From Spirosoma validum (GTDB lineage: Bacteria > Bacteroidota > Bacteroidia > Cytophagales > Spirosomataceae), in contig NZ_JACXAA010000002.1 of the NCBI RefSeq assembly GCF_014699035.1, positions 124,001 through 188,000 of the forward strand: DNA of 64,000 nt. The letters run 5' to 3'. A program made the position numbers and the translations under genes. The notes under the pieces were generated by a model. The model worked only from the letters and a program-made list of their open reading frames with translations, searched no databases and was not told the DNA's origin. Below, piece by piece: positions 8,927-16,577 of the stretch (within the stretch, counting starts at the first letter, position 1; the number at the start of each line of letters is the position of its first letter).

Positions 8927-9691
8927 CTAAGAAAATACGACCAGCAGGTAGAGTACAGTGAAACTGGCACTTAGCCACGGATTCAGATTTAGTCGGTACG
9001 TCCGAATGAAATGCTGACTGATCGTTAAGGCACTACCAATTAAGATGCTTGTTTGCCAGTGAAACGCTAATCCAATGGCCATAACGATACCGCCCAGCAG
9101 TAAACTCATGGCCAGATGACCCGTATAGTCGAGTAGGGTTTCGAGAAACGGAAATTGTTTTGACTTCCATACATACAAACTGATCAGGCTCAGTTGTCCA
9201 CCTAGCAGGGCGAATACAGACCAATCGAGTGATCCAGCAACAACGTAGTGCAGACCGCCAACCAACCCTAATGCCAGCATAACGAACATCAGTCGATAGC
9301 CAAGCCGAAACTCGGGTTGAAGATCCAGTAGCTGCCAGCGACCGGGTGCTGACGTAATGATAATCCGCCGGTTATACGAAATGAAGGCGTAAAGTTTTTC
9401 CAGGAATGCCCTGAACCACTTGAGTGACAAAATCTTTTCAATGGAATGACTCCGTTGGCCAAACGCATAAACCCAGGTGTCAACGCCGTATAATGTCTCA
9501 CCACCATCCAGATCAACCAGCGGAATCTCATGCCGTGCACGTTGCTTATCTAAGCGGTTGAGAATGGATTCCTGGGTCAGCTGTTCATTACTGATTCGGG
9601 ATAAGCAGCCACTAGTGTCGGCGGCTACCATCCCTTTCGTATAAAGGTTGCACATCGGGCAACTTCCGTCGTAAATCAGTAGCTTTTTCAT
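8927..9691 (-). CDS. DCC-family (DUF393) thiol-disulfide oxidoreductase-like membrane protein
   Basis: 254 residues. The N-terminus Y-D-G-S-C-P-M-C (Cys 11 and 14) is the DCC/DUF393 signature, a thioredoxin-like fold with a CxxC pair. After a Y-G-V-D-T-W-V-Y-A motif the C-terminal half (about 125-254) has several membrane helices, an arrangement seen in DCC proteins fused to a membrane domain. Role is probably redox at the inner membrane. It starts 54 bases after the GbsR-type regulator gene on the same strand, suggesting that regulator controls it. Confidence 0.85.
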   Translation of the reverse strand: MKKLLIYDGSCPMCNLYTKGMVAADTSGCLSRISNEQLTQESILNRLDKQRARHEIPLVDLDGGETLYGVDTWVYAFGQRSHSIEKILSLKWFRAFLEKLYAFISYNRRIIITSAPGRWQLLDLQPEFRLGYRLMFVMLALGLVGGLHYVVAGSLDWSVFALLGGQLSLISLYVWKSKQFPFLETLLDYTGHLAMSLLLGGIVMAIGLAFHWQTSILIGSALTISQHFIRTYRLNLNPWLSASFTVLYLLVVFS

Positions 9692-9745
9692 GACTTATTG
9701 TCTTTTAAATTTTCAGAAACAATTGAAACTAATTAACTAAAAAAA

Positions 9746-10246
9746 TTATCGAAATACTTTAAGAAACTGACTCATCAACCAGTTCTCCTCGGCCTCAATA
9801 ACGGCGTTAAGCGTATTATCGGCAAATCCTACTACGTTGCTTAAACCTTCCATAACGCGATGAAACTCCTGTGATTCGGGCGTATCGGCCGGAATGGCTT
9901 TAAGCTCGTTCAGTACGTCAACAACGGGCGTAATTTCCCGACGCCGACGTTCTTTTGCAACTTGCCGCGCAACTTTCCAAATGTCTTTTTCGGCAATAAA
10001 AAACTCCCGTCGCTCACCAACTTTGAGTTGTTTATAAATCAGGCCCCAATCCATCAGATCGCGAAGGTTCATGCTGGCGTTTCCCCGCGAAATCTGCAAC
10101 TGTTCCATGACATCTTCTGTAGACATTGGCTCTGGCGAAATGAGCAGCACCGCGTGCAGTTGCGCCATTGAGCGGTTAATACCCCACTGCGTAGCCAGCG
10201 TTCCCCACGTGTGAATAAATCTATCCTTTGCTTCCTCGAATGTCAT
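9746..10246 (-). CDS. GbsR/MarR family transcriptional regulator
   Basis: 166 residues from the ATG at 10246. A winged helix-turn-helix of the GbsR subgroup is seen: W-G-I-N-R-S-M-A-Q-L-H-A, then S-T-E-D-V-M-E-Q-L-Q-I-S-R-G-N-A-S-M-N-L-R-D-L and a wing rich in charged residues (G-E-R-R-E-F-F). The C-terminal part is helical. The longer TTG start at 10252 is unlikely because that codon is part of the promoter -7 box. It heads a unit with the DCC protein gene and likely regulates it in response to an unknown signal. Confidence 0.87.
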   Translation of the reverse strand: MTFEEAKDRFIHTWGTLATQWGINRSMAQLHAVLLISPEPMSTEDVMEQLQISRGNASMNLRDLMDWGLIYKQLKVGERREFFIAEKDIWKVARQVAKERRRREITPVVDVLNELKAIPADTPESQEFHRVMEGLSNVVGFADNTLNAVIEAEENWLMSQFLKVFR

Positions 10247-10249
10247 ACC

Positions 10250-10281
10250 CAAAGGTAAATCATTGTTTTTATAATTTCAAA
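10250..10281 (-). promoter_or_regulatory. Bacteroidota-type promoter of the GbsR-family gene
   Basis: On the minus strand a -33 TTTG (10281-10278) is followed after 20 bases by a perfect TACCTTTG -7 box (10257-10250), matching the TTTG-N19/20-TAnnTTTG consensus. The -7 box ends only 3 bases before the ATG at 10246, so the transcript would be leaderless or nearly so. Confidence 0.55.
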
Positions 10282-10469
10282 ATATATTGAAAGTTTTGTG
10301 TGCCTAATAAGACTATCTATACTTACGTGGCAACGAACTAATGAATCTAACAACAGCTGATTTGAATTACAGGTCAGAAGTTTGAATAAGGCTTAACGAG
10401 CAGTGGACGTCTCGTCAATTAAATTAGTTTTTCATCTAGTCAACAGTATACGAGCTATTCTCATAGTAA

Positions 10470-10512
10470 ATGTCCGTGGAAACTACTTAAAAACTGTAGT
10501 TTCCACGGACAT
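10470..10512 (-). terminator. Hairpin after the 48-residue basic protein gene
   Basis: A perfect 17-bp inverted repeat (10470-10486 with 10496-10512) with a 9-nt loop lies 20 bases downstream of the minus-strand stop at 10533. No clear T-run follows, so it is a terminator or an mRNA 3'-end stabilising structure. Confidence 0.6.
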
Positions 10513-10532
10513 GAGTAGTAGGGTGATGCTAA

Positions 10533-10679
10533 CTATTTCTTTGTTTTTGGTGATAGGGAAGGAGGCATAATTCCGGCTTCGTTCTGTTCGTACTTCGGTA
10601 TTTTAGGCGCGCCATGCACCTTAGGCGCTTTGGTGGCTACTTTCTTGACATTCTTGTTTTTCTTTTCCTCGTGAGCCAT
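10533..10679 (-). CDS. Small basic Lys-rich protein (48 aa)
   Basis: An ATG-to-TAG frame of 48 codons. The N-terminal half is very basic (M-A-H-E-E-K-K-N-K-N-V-K-K, then T-K-A-P-K-V), with Ala-Pro-Lys spacing; the end is P-K-T-K-K. The composition resembles small nucleic-acid-binding tails, but no family is recognised. Support for a real gene: its codon use is ordinary for the region, it fills a gap between two minus-strand genes, and a perfect 17-bp hairpin follows the stop. Function unknown. Confidence 0.55.
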   Translation of the reverse strand: MAHEEKKNKNVKKVATKAPKVHGAPKIPKYEQNEAGIMPPSLSPKTKK

Positions 10680-10754
10680 GATAGTAGTGTTTAGGGTAGA
10701 ACACGAATTCCCCTAAAACGCTTTAATTAATTTGTTTTCGGGTACAGGCCCAAA

Positions 10755-11417
10755 TCAGGGCAAACCTGCAATACCCAGCCATTTGTTAGGGTTGGGGCAA
10801 ATCGCTAGAAATTTCTTCCGATCGGTTAGGGAACAAACGCCGGGGAAGTCGCCTTTCAAACCAAGCATGTCGTTCATCAACTGAAAGTGGAGATGGGGAG
10901 GCCAGTCGCCGTTTTCGGGGTAGGGGCCAATCTCGCCTAGTTTCTCACCCGCATTAAAAGCTCTGCCTTCATACAACCCTTCCAACGATTGGCGGGTCAG
11001 ATGGCCATAGAGCGAGTAATACGGCTTTTCTCCTGGGTTATGGTGTTCCAGAATAATGGTTGGTCCGTAGTCGCCGAAAGTTGCATTGTCCTGGAAACTA
11101 TGAACGCTGCCATCTAAAGGAACATACACTGGTGTTCCGGCATCAGCCCAAAAATCGATGCCCAGGTGGATTTCACGCGGTTCCGCGTCTGATGTATTGA
11201 AATGCTTACTCCGGCGATAAATAACCCGATGCTCGTTGTACCCGCCTACACCGATTTTGGCACCTGCTGCTTTCAATTTACCAAATACATAATCAGTAAA
11301 CGTAGCGGTGTTCGCCAAGTCAAGACCGGGCCGACGTTCGGGGGCGAGGTCAGGGTTCATCGCTGAAAAATCGAGAAGTAAATAAGGGTCGTTCGTGAAA
11401 TCAAAAGGGAGTAGCAT
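10755..11417 (-). CDS. M23 family metallopeptidase
   Basis: 220 residues from the ATG at 11417; a start at 11477 adds 20 residues of weak signal-like character and is less likely. The LytM/M23 zinc site is complete: H-L-G-I-D-F-W (first His and Asp ligands), Y-G-H-L, and H-L-H-F-Q. The F-G-D-Y-G-P-T-I-I-L-E-H core strand is also typical. M23 enzymes cut peptide bridges of peptidoglycan or related Gly-rich peptides. No clear signal peptide in the short form, so its location is uncertain. Confidence 0.86.
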   Translation of the reverse strand: MLLPFDFTNDPYLLLDFSAMNPDLAPERRPGLDLANTATFTDYVFGKLKAAGAKIGVGGYNEHRVIYRRSKHFNTSDAEPREIHLGIDFWADAGTPVYVPLDGSVHSFQDNATFGDYGPTIILEHHNPGEKPYYSLYGHLTRQSLEGLYEGRAFNAGEKLGEIGPYPENGDWPPHLHFQLMNDMLGLKGDFPGVCSLTDRKKFLAICPNPNKWLGIAGLP

Positions 11418-11561
11418 TGATACGTTCAGGATAAATGAAGGAAGTGCTATGTATGAACATGACATAGAAAACTTCACCTTAAACTACGTCAAGACGAGCT
11501 AAAGGGCAACTGTTGACTACTTGATACGATCAATTTTATCTAAATCAACTTTTCTAAACAT

Positions 11562-12518
11562 ATGAAAGCCAATGCTATACTATTCAGCCTTTGTATCGGT
11601 TGGGTAATCTTATTGCCGAGCTGTGCAGATACTACCACTGTGCGCCCTTTATTGGGAGACTGGATTGTCAACAGTGCATTAGACGGCGTAGCCCGAAGTG
11701 CCGCCGTTACGTTTACGATTGGCAACAGAGCTTATGTTGGAACGGGCCTGGACAATAAGAATCAATCACTTAGGGATATGTGGCGGTATAGCCCTGAGCA
11801 AAATACCTGGACGCAGGTAGCCAATTTCGCTGGAGAGGCCCGAAGCGAAGCTGTTGCCTTTGCCGTCAATACAAAAGGATATATCGGACTGGGTTTAGCC
11901 AACAATGGGGTCTTGTTACGTGACTTCTACGAGTATGATCCGAATTTAAATGCCTGGAAACGCGTCACTGATTTTGGGGGATCGGCCCGATGTTCGGCCA
12001 CTGGCTTTTCTACTGGTGCGAAGGGCTTTGTCAGTCTGGGGTTTGATGGTCAGGAACAACGGGATTTATGGGCGTATGAGCCATCAGCTGATACATGGAT
12101 CCGTAAAGCTGATTTTGGTGGCAGTGCTCGTGTCGGGGCTATTGCGTTTATCATCAGTAACCTCGCTTACATTGGAACGGGAAGTACACAAACCGTCAAT
12201 CAAAACGATTTCTGGGTGTATGATCCGGTGAAAGACGTATGGACCCAGCGCCGGGATGTACCGGATACGGCCTTTCCAAGAGCATACGGCGTGGGTTTTG
12301 TGATCAATAGGATTGGTTATCTGGCGACGGGATCGAGTGGGAGTAGTATTTGGGCCTATAATCCCGGTGATGATTCCTGGACAGCGAAAGCCGTTTTTGA
12401 GGGCGCTTCACGAAAAAAGGCTGTTGGCTTTGCTATTGGTTCGAAAGGGTATGTGACTACTGGTGAAAGTGGCTCTGCCCGCTTCGATGATTTATGGGCA
12501 TTTGATTCGACCTACTGA
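11562..12518 (+). CDS. Kelch-repeat lipoprotein
   Basis: 318 residues. A signal peptide ends in lipobox L-L-P-S-C (Cys about 21). The mature part consists of six or so Kelch blades, each with a hydrophobic strand, a (Y/F)-(V/I)-G-(T/L)-G motif, a D-(M/F)-W-x-Y or D-L-W-A-Y motif, and a W-(T/I)-x-(K/R/V) strand; examples are at about 62-110, 112-160 and 160-205. It should fold as a beta-propeller on the cell surface or in the periplasm, probably for binding. Start fixed by the signal peptide. Confidence 0.87.
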   Translation: MKANAILFSLCIGWVILLPSCADTTTVRPLLGDWIVNSALDGVARSAAVTFTIGNRAYVGTGLDNKNQSLRDMWRYSPEQNTWTQVANFAGEARSEAVAFAVNTKGYIGLGLANNGVLLRDFYEYDPNLNAWKRVTDFGGSARCSATGFSTGAKGFVSLGFDGQEQRDLWAYEPSADTWIRKADFGGSARVGAIAFIISNLAYIGTGSTQTVNQNDFWVYDPVKDVWTQRRDVPDTAFPRAYGVGFVINRIGYLATGSSGSSIWAYNPGDDSWTAKAVFEGASRKKAVGFAIGSKGYVTTGESGSARFDDLWAFDSTY

Positions 12519-12618
12519 GACTTCCTTGTCGCTTTCGGATGTTGACGGTATATTTACAGCTATTCTTTTTGTTATTGACCTTATATTCTTCGGCAAACGG
12601 ATCGTTTATCCCAACTCT

Positions 12619-14124
12619 ATGGAAGCTGCTATTGAAAAACCCGTTAACAAGGCTACCGTCTTCGGTCATCCAGTGGGCCTATTCGTTCTCTTCTTCACGG
12701 AGATGTGGGAACGGTTTAGCTATTACGGGATGCGGGCGATTCTATTGCTGTTTCTGATCGATACGGTTCGCGGAGGAATGGGGCTGAACGAGCCGGAGGG
12801 TGCGGCTATTTATGGGATTTATACAGCCTCCGTTTATCTGCTTTCGCTACCTGGCGGCTGGATCGCCGATAATATTCTGGGGCAACGTAAATCCATCTGG
12901 TATGGTGGATGGATTATTATGCTTGGTCATATCATTTTAGCCTTCCCGGCCGGGCCGGGCTTGTTCTACGCCGGTCTTTGCACAGTTGCGATCGGTACTG
13001 GTTTACTCAAGCCAAATATTAGTAGTGTCGTCGGGGAATTATATCCTGAAGGAGGTGCGCGTAAAGATGCCGCATTCTCGATTTTCTACATGGGCATCAA
13101 CCTGGGTTCGTTACTGGGTATTTCCGTAGTTGGCTATCTGGGGCAGCGAGTTGGCTGGCATTACGGTTTTGGAGCCGCTGCCGTAGCGATGGCATTGGGT
13201 CTTGTTACGTTCCGGCTATTAGGCCAACGTTATCTCAGCGAATATGGCAACTACGTAGCCCAACCGAAAACCGACGATGGACAAACTTCGGGCAGCAACC
13301 GTTCGCTGCTGGCATTTTTAGCGGTTATTATTGTGGTATTGGCTGCTCTTCAGCTAACGGGTATTTTAGACCTGACCACGGCTCAGGGACTGGCGAGAGC
13401 GATGGGTACCATCATTTCGTTGATAGCGCTGGGCTACTTTATCTATATTCTGACAGCCGGTGGATTGGATGCTGTTGAGAAGAAGCGGGTGGTTGTGCTG
13501 TTTGCCTTCTTTCTGGCATCGGCCCTGTTCTGGGCAGGAAATGAACAGCAAGGCTCATCGCTGCAAATTTTTGCAGATCGCTACACCGACCTTAACCTGC
13601 TCGGTTGGGAGGTACCATCCAGCTGGTTTCAGAATCTGAATCCCGCTTTTATTCTGATATTTTCGCCCGTTCTGGCCGCGCTATGGGTCTTTCTGGCAAA
13701 TCGGAAGATCGGGTTTTCAGTACCCGCTAAATTCGCAACGAGCTTGCTTTTGCTAGGCCTGGCCTACCTAATTATGGTCGTGGCGTCTAAACTGGCGCTG
13801 ACCGGTACACGCACATCGCCCTTATATCTATTTTTCACGTATCTGTTTTTCACCCTGGGCGAGTTATTTCTGAGTCCGGTGGGGTTAAGCGCGTTCTCCA
13901 AACTAGCTCCCAAACGGTATACCAGCCAGTTGATGGGTATCTGGTTTGTTGGTACGTCGCTGGGTAATCTTATTGCCGGCTTGTTTGCAGGTGGATTCGA
14001 CGAGGAAAACGTACAGCAAATGCCTTCTATGTTTCAAAGCGTGGCCTATTTCGGGCTAGGTGCAGGCCTTATCATGCTGCTCTTCGCCAAACCGCTGAAG
14101 AAATGGATGGGAGGAATTGACTAG
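12619..14124 (+). CDS. POT family proton-dependent peptide transporter
   Basis: 501 residues from the ATG at 12619; upstream frame to 12463 overlaps the Kelch gene and lacks family similarity. PTR2/POT signatures are present: E-M-W-E-R-F-S-Y-Y-G-M-R in helix 1, G-G-W-I-A-D-N-I-L-G-Q-R, K-P-N-I-S, F-Y-M-G-I-N-L-G-S, and a late F-F-T-Y-L-F-F-T-L-G-E-L segment. Twelve to fourteen membrane helices are predicted. It imports di- and tripeptides with protons across the inner membrane. The Rpn gene starts 4 bases after its stop. Confidence 0.95.
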   Translation: MEAAIEKPVNKATVFGHPVGLFVLFFTEMWERFSYYGMRAILLLFLIDTVRGGMGLNEPEGAAIYGIYTASVYLLSLPGGWIADNILGQRKSIWYGGWIIMLGHIILAFPAGPGLFYAGLCTVAIGTGLLKPNISSVVGELYPEGGARKDAAFSIFYMGINLGSLLGISVVGYLGQRVGWHYGFGAAAVAMALGLVTFRLLGQRYLSEYGNYVAQPKTDDGQTSGSNRSLLAFLAVIIVVLAALQLTGILDLTTAQGLARAMGTIISLIALGYFIYILTAGGLDAVEKKRVVVLFAFFLASALFWAGNEQQGSSLQIFADRYTDLNLLGWEVPSSWFQNLNPAFILIFSPVLAALWVFLANRKIGFSVPAKFATSLLLLGLAYLIMVVASKLALTGTRTSPLYLFFTYLFFTLGELFLSPVGLSAFSKLAPKRYTSQLMGIWFVGTSLGNLIAGLFAGGFDEENVQQMPSMFQSVAYFGLGAGLIMLLFAKPLKKWMGGID

Positions 14125-14128
14125 AGGC

Positions 14129-15049
14129 ATGAATCATCCCCACGACAAACTGTTTAAAGCAACTTTCTCGCAGCCTGATGTTGTCGCTTCACTGATTGAG
14201 GATTTATTCCCGCCTGCGCTAGTGGCTGGGATCGACGTACAGACGCTGGTACTTACGACGAATTCCTACATCGACAATGAGCTGAAAGAACACTTTGCAG
14301 ATCTGGTTTATCAATGTCAGTTTAACAATCAGGCCTCTTTCGAGATTGCGTTACTGCTCGAACACAAGAGTTACCCTGACAAACACCCGCATTTGCAGTT
14401 GTTACGCTATATGCTCAACAGGTGGCAACAAGACGCGCAGGCGAATGAGGGTTTAACACCGATTGTTCCTGTGCTGATTTATCATGGTGCAACACGCTGG
14501 CCGCATCGTTCGCTTGACGCGCAGATGACGAAAATGCAGCCGGAACTTCGTGTGTACCTGCCCGAATTCGACTATGTTCTGATTGATTTGTCGCGTCTTG
14601 ACGATACGCAGATTCTAAACTTCCGAAGCCAGTTTCTGGCACTTTCGACTTCTTTGCTGAAATACCACGATCAGAGTAAGCATGTAGAATTTGTTCGACA
14701 GCACATTATGACGATGTTGAGCAACGTTGCCGAAGCTGACCTACGGGCTATCATTGAACCAACATTTCTGTATTTGCTTGAAACCTCAAACTTGACTGGG
14801 CACGAAATCGTTGCTATCTTTAGTACTGTATCGAAAAAAACCGAAGACGCTGCTATGACTGCTGCTGATCAACTCCGTTTAGAAGGCCGTTTAGAAGGAC
14901 GAGTAGAAGGTCGTATTGAAACTACTTACAAATTTGTTAAAGGAGCTCTTAAGCTGGGGATGGACGCTAAAACCATTGCGAGCACCTTTGAACTGGATGT
15001 AAAAGAGGTGGAGTCGATTATTGCTATTTTACAGCAAAAGAAGGCGTAG
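14129..15049 (+). CDS. Rpn/YhgA-type PD-(D/E)XK nuclease (Transposase_31 family)
   Basis: 306 residues from the ATG at 14129. The N-terminal region carries the PD-(D/E)XK nuclease pattern: H-D-K-L-F-K, an Asp in F-A-D-L-V-Y, E-x-K in L-L-E-H-K-S-Y, and a downstream Gln in L-Q-L-L-R-Y-M. P-V-L-I-Y-H-G-A is the family's typical central strand. The C-terminus has the L-E-G-R repeat region (about 253-268) that marks these proteins. Known members promote RecA-independent recombination or act as toxic DNases against phage. It may be translationally linked to the POT gene, 4 bases upstream. Confidence 0.9.
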   Translation: MNHPHDKLFKATFSQPDVVASLIEDLFPPALVAGIDVQTLVLTTNSYIDNELKEHFADLVYQCQFNNQASFEIALLLEHKSYPDKHPHLQLLRYMLNRWQQDAQANEGLTPIVPVLIYHGATRWPHRSLDAQMTKMQPELRVYLPEFDYVLIDLSRLDDTQILNFRSQFLALSTSLLKYHDQSKHVEFVRQHIMTMLSNVAEADLRAIIEPTFLYLLETSNLTGHEIVAIFSTVSKKTEDAAMTAADQLRLEGRLEGRVEGRIETTYKFVKGALKLGMDAKTIASTFELDVKEVESIIAILQQKKA

Positions 15050-15068
15050 TGTAAATAGTACGTTGCGT

Positions 15069-15419
15069 TTATCCGCCTGCTTTCTTCGCTTTGTAGCCCT
15101 TTCCCGTAAGCCACGCTAATACTTTGTCGCGGTGGTCGCCCTGAATTAGAATTTCGTCGTCTTTTGTTGAGCCGCCTGATCCACAGGCGGTTTTTAATTG
15201 TTTACCTAAATCAGCCAGATCGGCATCGGTGCCAATAAAATCACGTACCGCCGTTACAACTTTGTTACCACCTAACTTGACCAGCCAGATCTTGAGGTTT
15301 TGCTGGGCAGGTGGCAGGGCCTCGGCTTCGGACGAATTGTCAGACTCGTAGTCAAAGTCTGAATTCGTAGAATAGACAATCCCACCAGCAGCTCGGTCCG
15401 TTTTATTTTTCTTACTCAT
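15069..15419 (-). CDS. SUI1/YciH family translation initiation factor
   Basis: 116 residues. The C-terminal two thirds carry the SUI1 fold: V-T-A-V-R-D-F, L-G-K-Q-L-K-T-A-C-G-S-G-G-S and the I-L-I-Q-G-D-H-R-D-K-V strand. The N-terminal part is polar (K-K-N-K-T-D-R-A-A-G-G-I-V-Y-S-T-N). YciH-type proteins bind the small ribosomal subunit; in bacteria their role is minor. It begins 8 bases after the small membrane protein gene, itself 11 bases after the LytTR regulator, so it is in that unit. Confidence 0.92.
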   Translation of the reverse strand: MSKKNKTDRAAGGIVYSTNSDFDYESDNSSEAEALPPAQQNLKIWLVKLGGNKVVTAVRDFIGTDADLADLGKQLKTACGSGGSTKDDEILIQGDHRDKVLAWLTGKGYKAKKAGG

Positions 15420-15427
15420 AAAGAAGG

Positions 15428-15670
15428 CTATTTGCGGGCAAAATTAACCCTTTTGTGCGAGCGCCCCCATCCAGTGCGGTACCATTTTTTGATGTAATGG
15501 CCAAGCCAGAGCCAGAAACCCGATAGAACCACCAACGGCAGGATAACAAACTTAACCGCAAATGCTGGCTCGGGCATTGAGGCCACTGGTCCGTAAATGT
15601 AGCCGAGAATAGGAATGCTGGCCAGAATATGAAACCAGCGAATAATTTTACGCTCGGTAGCCGCTTTCAT
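15428..15670 (-). CDS. Small membrane protein, two helices
   Basis: 80 residues with two predicted membrane helices (about 13-31 and 38-57) and a basic C-terminus (K-K-W-Y-R-T-G-W-G-R-S-H-K-R). The W-F-H-I-L-A-S-I-P-I-L-G-Y-I-Y-G-P pattern is shared with small uncharacterised Bacteroidota membrane proteins. Function unknown. Lies between the LytTR regulator (11 bases) and SUI1 (8 bases). Confidence 0.78.
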   Translation of the reverse strand: MKAATERKIIRWFHILASIPILGYIYGPVASMPEPAFAVKFVILPLVVLSGFWLWLGHYIKKWYRTGWGRSHKRVNFARK

Positions 15671-15681
15671 AACGTAACGGG

Positions 15682-16461
15682 TTAGAGTTCCATCAGTTGC
15701 CGGACGGCGTCGCCATACGTACTGCCGGTCGTTAGTTTCGTACCTTTTTTATCATTTATAGCCAGAACGAACTTTCCGTCGAAATGGCGATGAACTTCGC
15801 TGATTTTTTGGCGATTCACCATTGCCGACCGACTGATGCGCACGAACGTATCGGGTAACTTTTCGTTAAGCGTTGTCAGCGTATAGTTCGTCAGGTACTT
15901 CTGGCCCTCTGTTGTGGAAAGGAAGACGTATTTATCTTCGGCCTCGAAGTAAGCGATGTCGGAGAGAGGCACCAGAATGATTTTTTCGCCGGTTTTGACC
16001 GAAATCGAATAGATCTCCTTCTTCGGCTGCATCTGCGCCAGTAGCCGCATGACGCTTTCCGTCATCGGATTGCTGTTCGGTTGTGTTTCGTTACGTTCAA
16101 CCAACGAGCGAATCTTTTGCGCTGTCCGAGCTAACCGATCTGTTTCAATAGGTTTCAGCAGGTAGTCGACCGAGTTTTCTTCGAAAGCCCGAATCGCATA
16201 CTGATTGAAAGCTGTTGCGAAGATAACCATCGGTACTGTTGTTACTTTCGATAACATCTCAAATCCATTCAATAGTGGCATTTCAATATCCAGGAAAATG
16301 ACATCCGGCTGTTCAGCTTCGATAAGCGTTAGGCCTTCTGCACCATTAGACGCTTCACCAATTACCTCGAACGTATCGCGGTACTTATCCAGTAATCGAC
16401 GTAAACGACTGATCGCTAGTGGTTCGTCGTCGATGAGTATCGTTTTTAAGGGGAATGTCAT
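15682..16461 (-). CDS. LytTR family response regulator
   Basis: 259 residues. A receiver domain (about 6-125) has D-D-E at 11-13, phosphoacceptor Asp 58 in F-L-D-I-E-M-P, and K in L-L-K-P-I. The C-terminal half is a LytTR DNA-binding domain (about 155-259) with I-A-Y-F-E-A-E-D-K-Y-V and L-P-D-T-F-V-R-I-S-R-S-A-M-V-N. It is the partner of the kinase gene that ends at 16578 on the same strand; a 90-bp inverted repeat fills the gap between them. Confidence 0.95.
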   Translation of the reverse strand: MTFPLKTILIDDEPLAISRLRRLLDKYRDTFEVIGEASNGAEGLTLIEAEQPDVIFLDIEMPLLNGFEMLSKVTTVPMVIFATAFNQYAIRAFEENSVDYLLKPIETDRLARTAQKIRSLVERNETQPNSNPMTESVMRLLAQMQPKKEIYSISVKTGEKIILVPLSDIAYFEAEDKYVFLSTTEGQKYLTNYTLTTLNEKLPDTFVRISRSAMVNRQKISEVHRHFDGKFVLAINDKKGTKLTTGSTYGDAVRQLMEL

Positions 16462-16478
16462 ATTCGTATTGTGTAAAC

Positions 16479-16568
16479 GGTATCGTGGACTTTAGTCCGC
16501 ATAACTGCAGGCTAAAAAGCACATTTATATGTAAGCCTGCGGTTATGCGGATTAAAGTCCACGATACC
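16479..16568. repeat. 90-bp imperfect inverted repeat between kinase and regulator genes
   Basis: Two 35-base arms (16479-16513 and 16534-16568) pair with only two mismatches, both of which would be G-U pairs in RNA, around a 20-nt A/T-rich loop. It occupies nearly the whole gap between the kinase stop (16578) and the regulator start (16461). It may be an mRNA structure setting the level of the downstream gene, or a short dispersed palindromic element. Confidence 0.85.
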
Positions 16569-16577
16569 ACCAATTAG

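Noticed and set aside
10246..10252. A TTG start two codons before the ATG of the GbsR-family gene
   Set aside because: The TTG lies in the -7 box of the promoter, so the ATG at 10246 is the better start.
12463..12618. An N-terminal extension of the POT transporter
   Set aside because: It overlaps the Kelch gene and lacks family similarity; the transporter starts at 12619.
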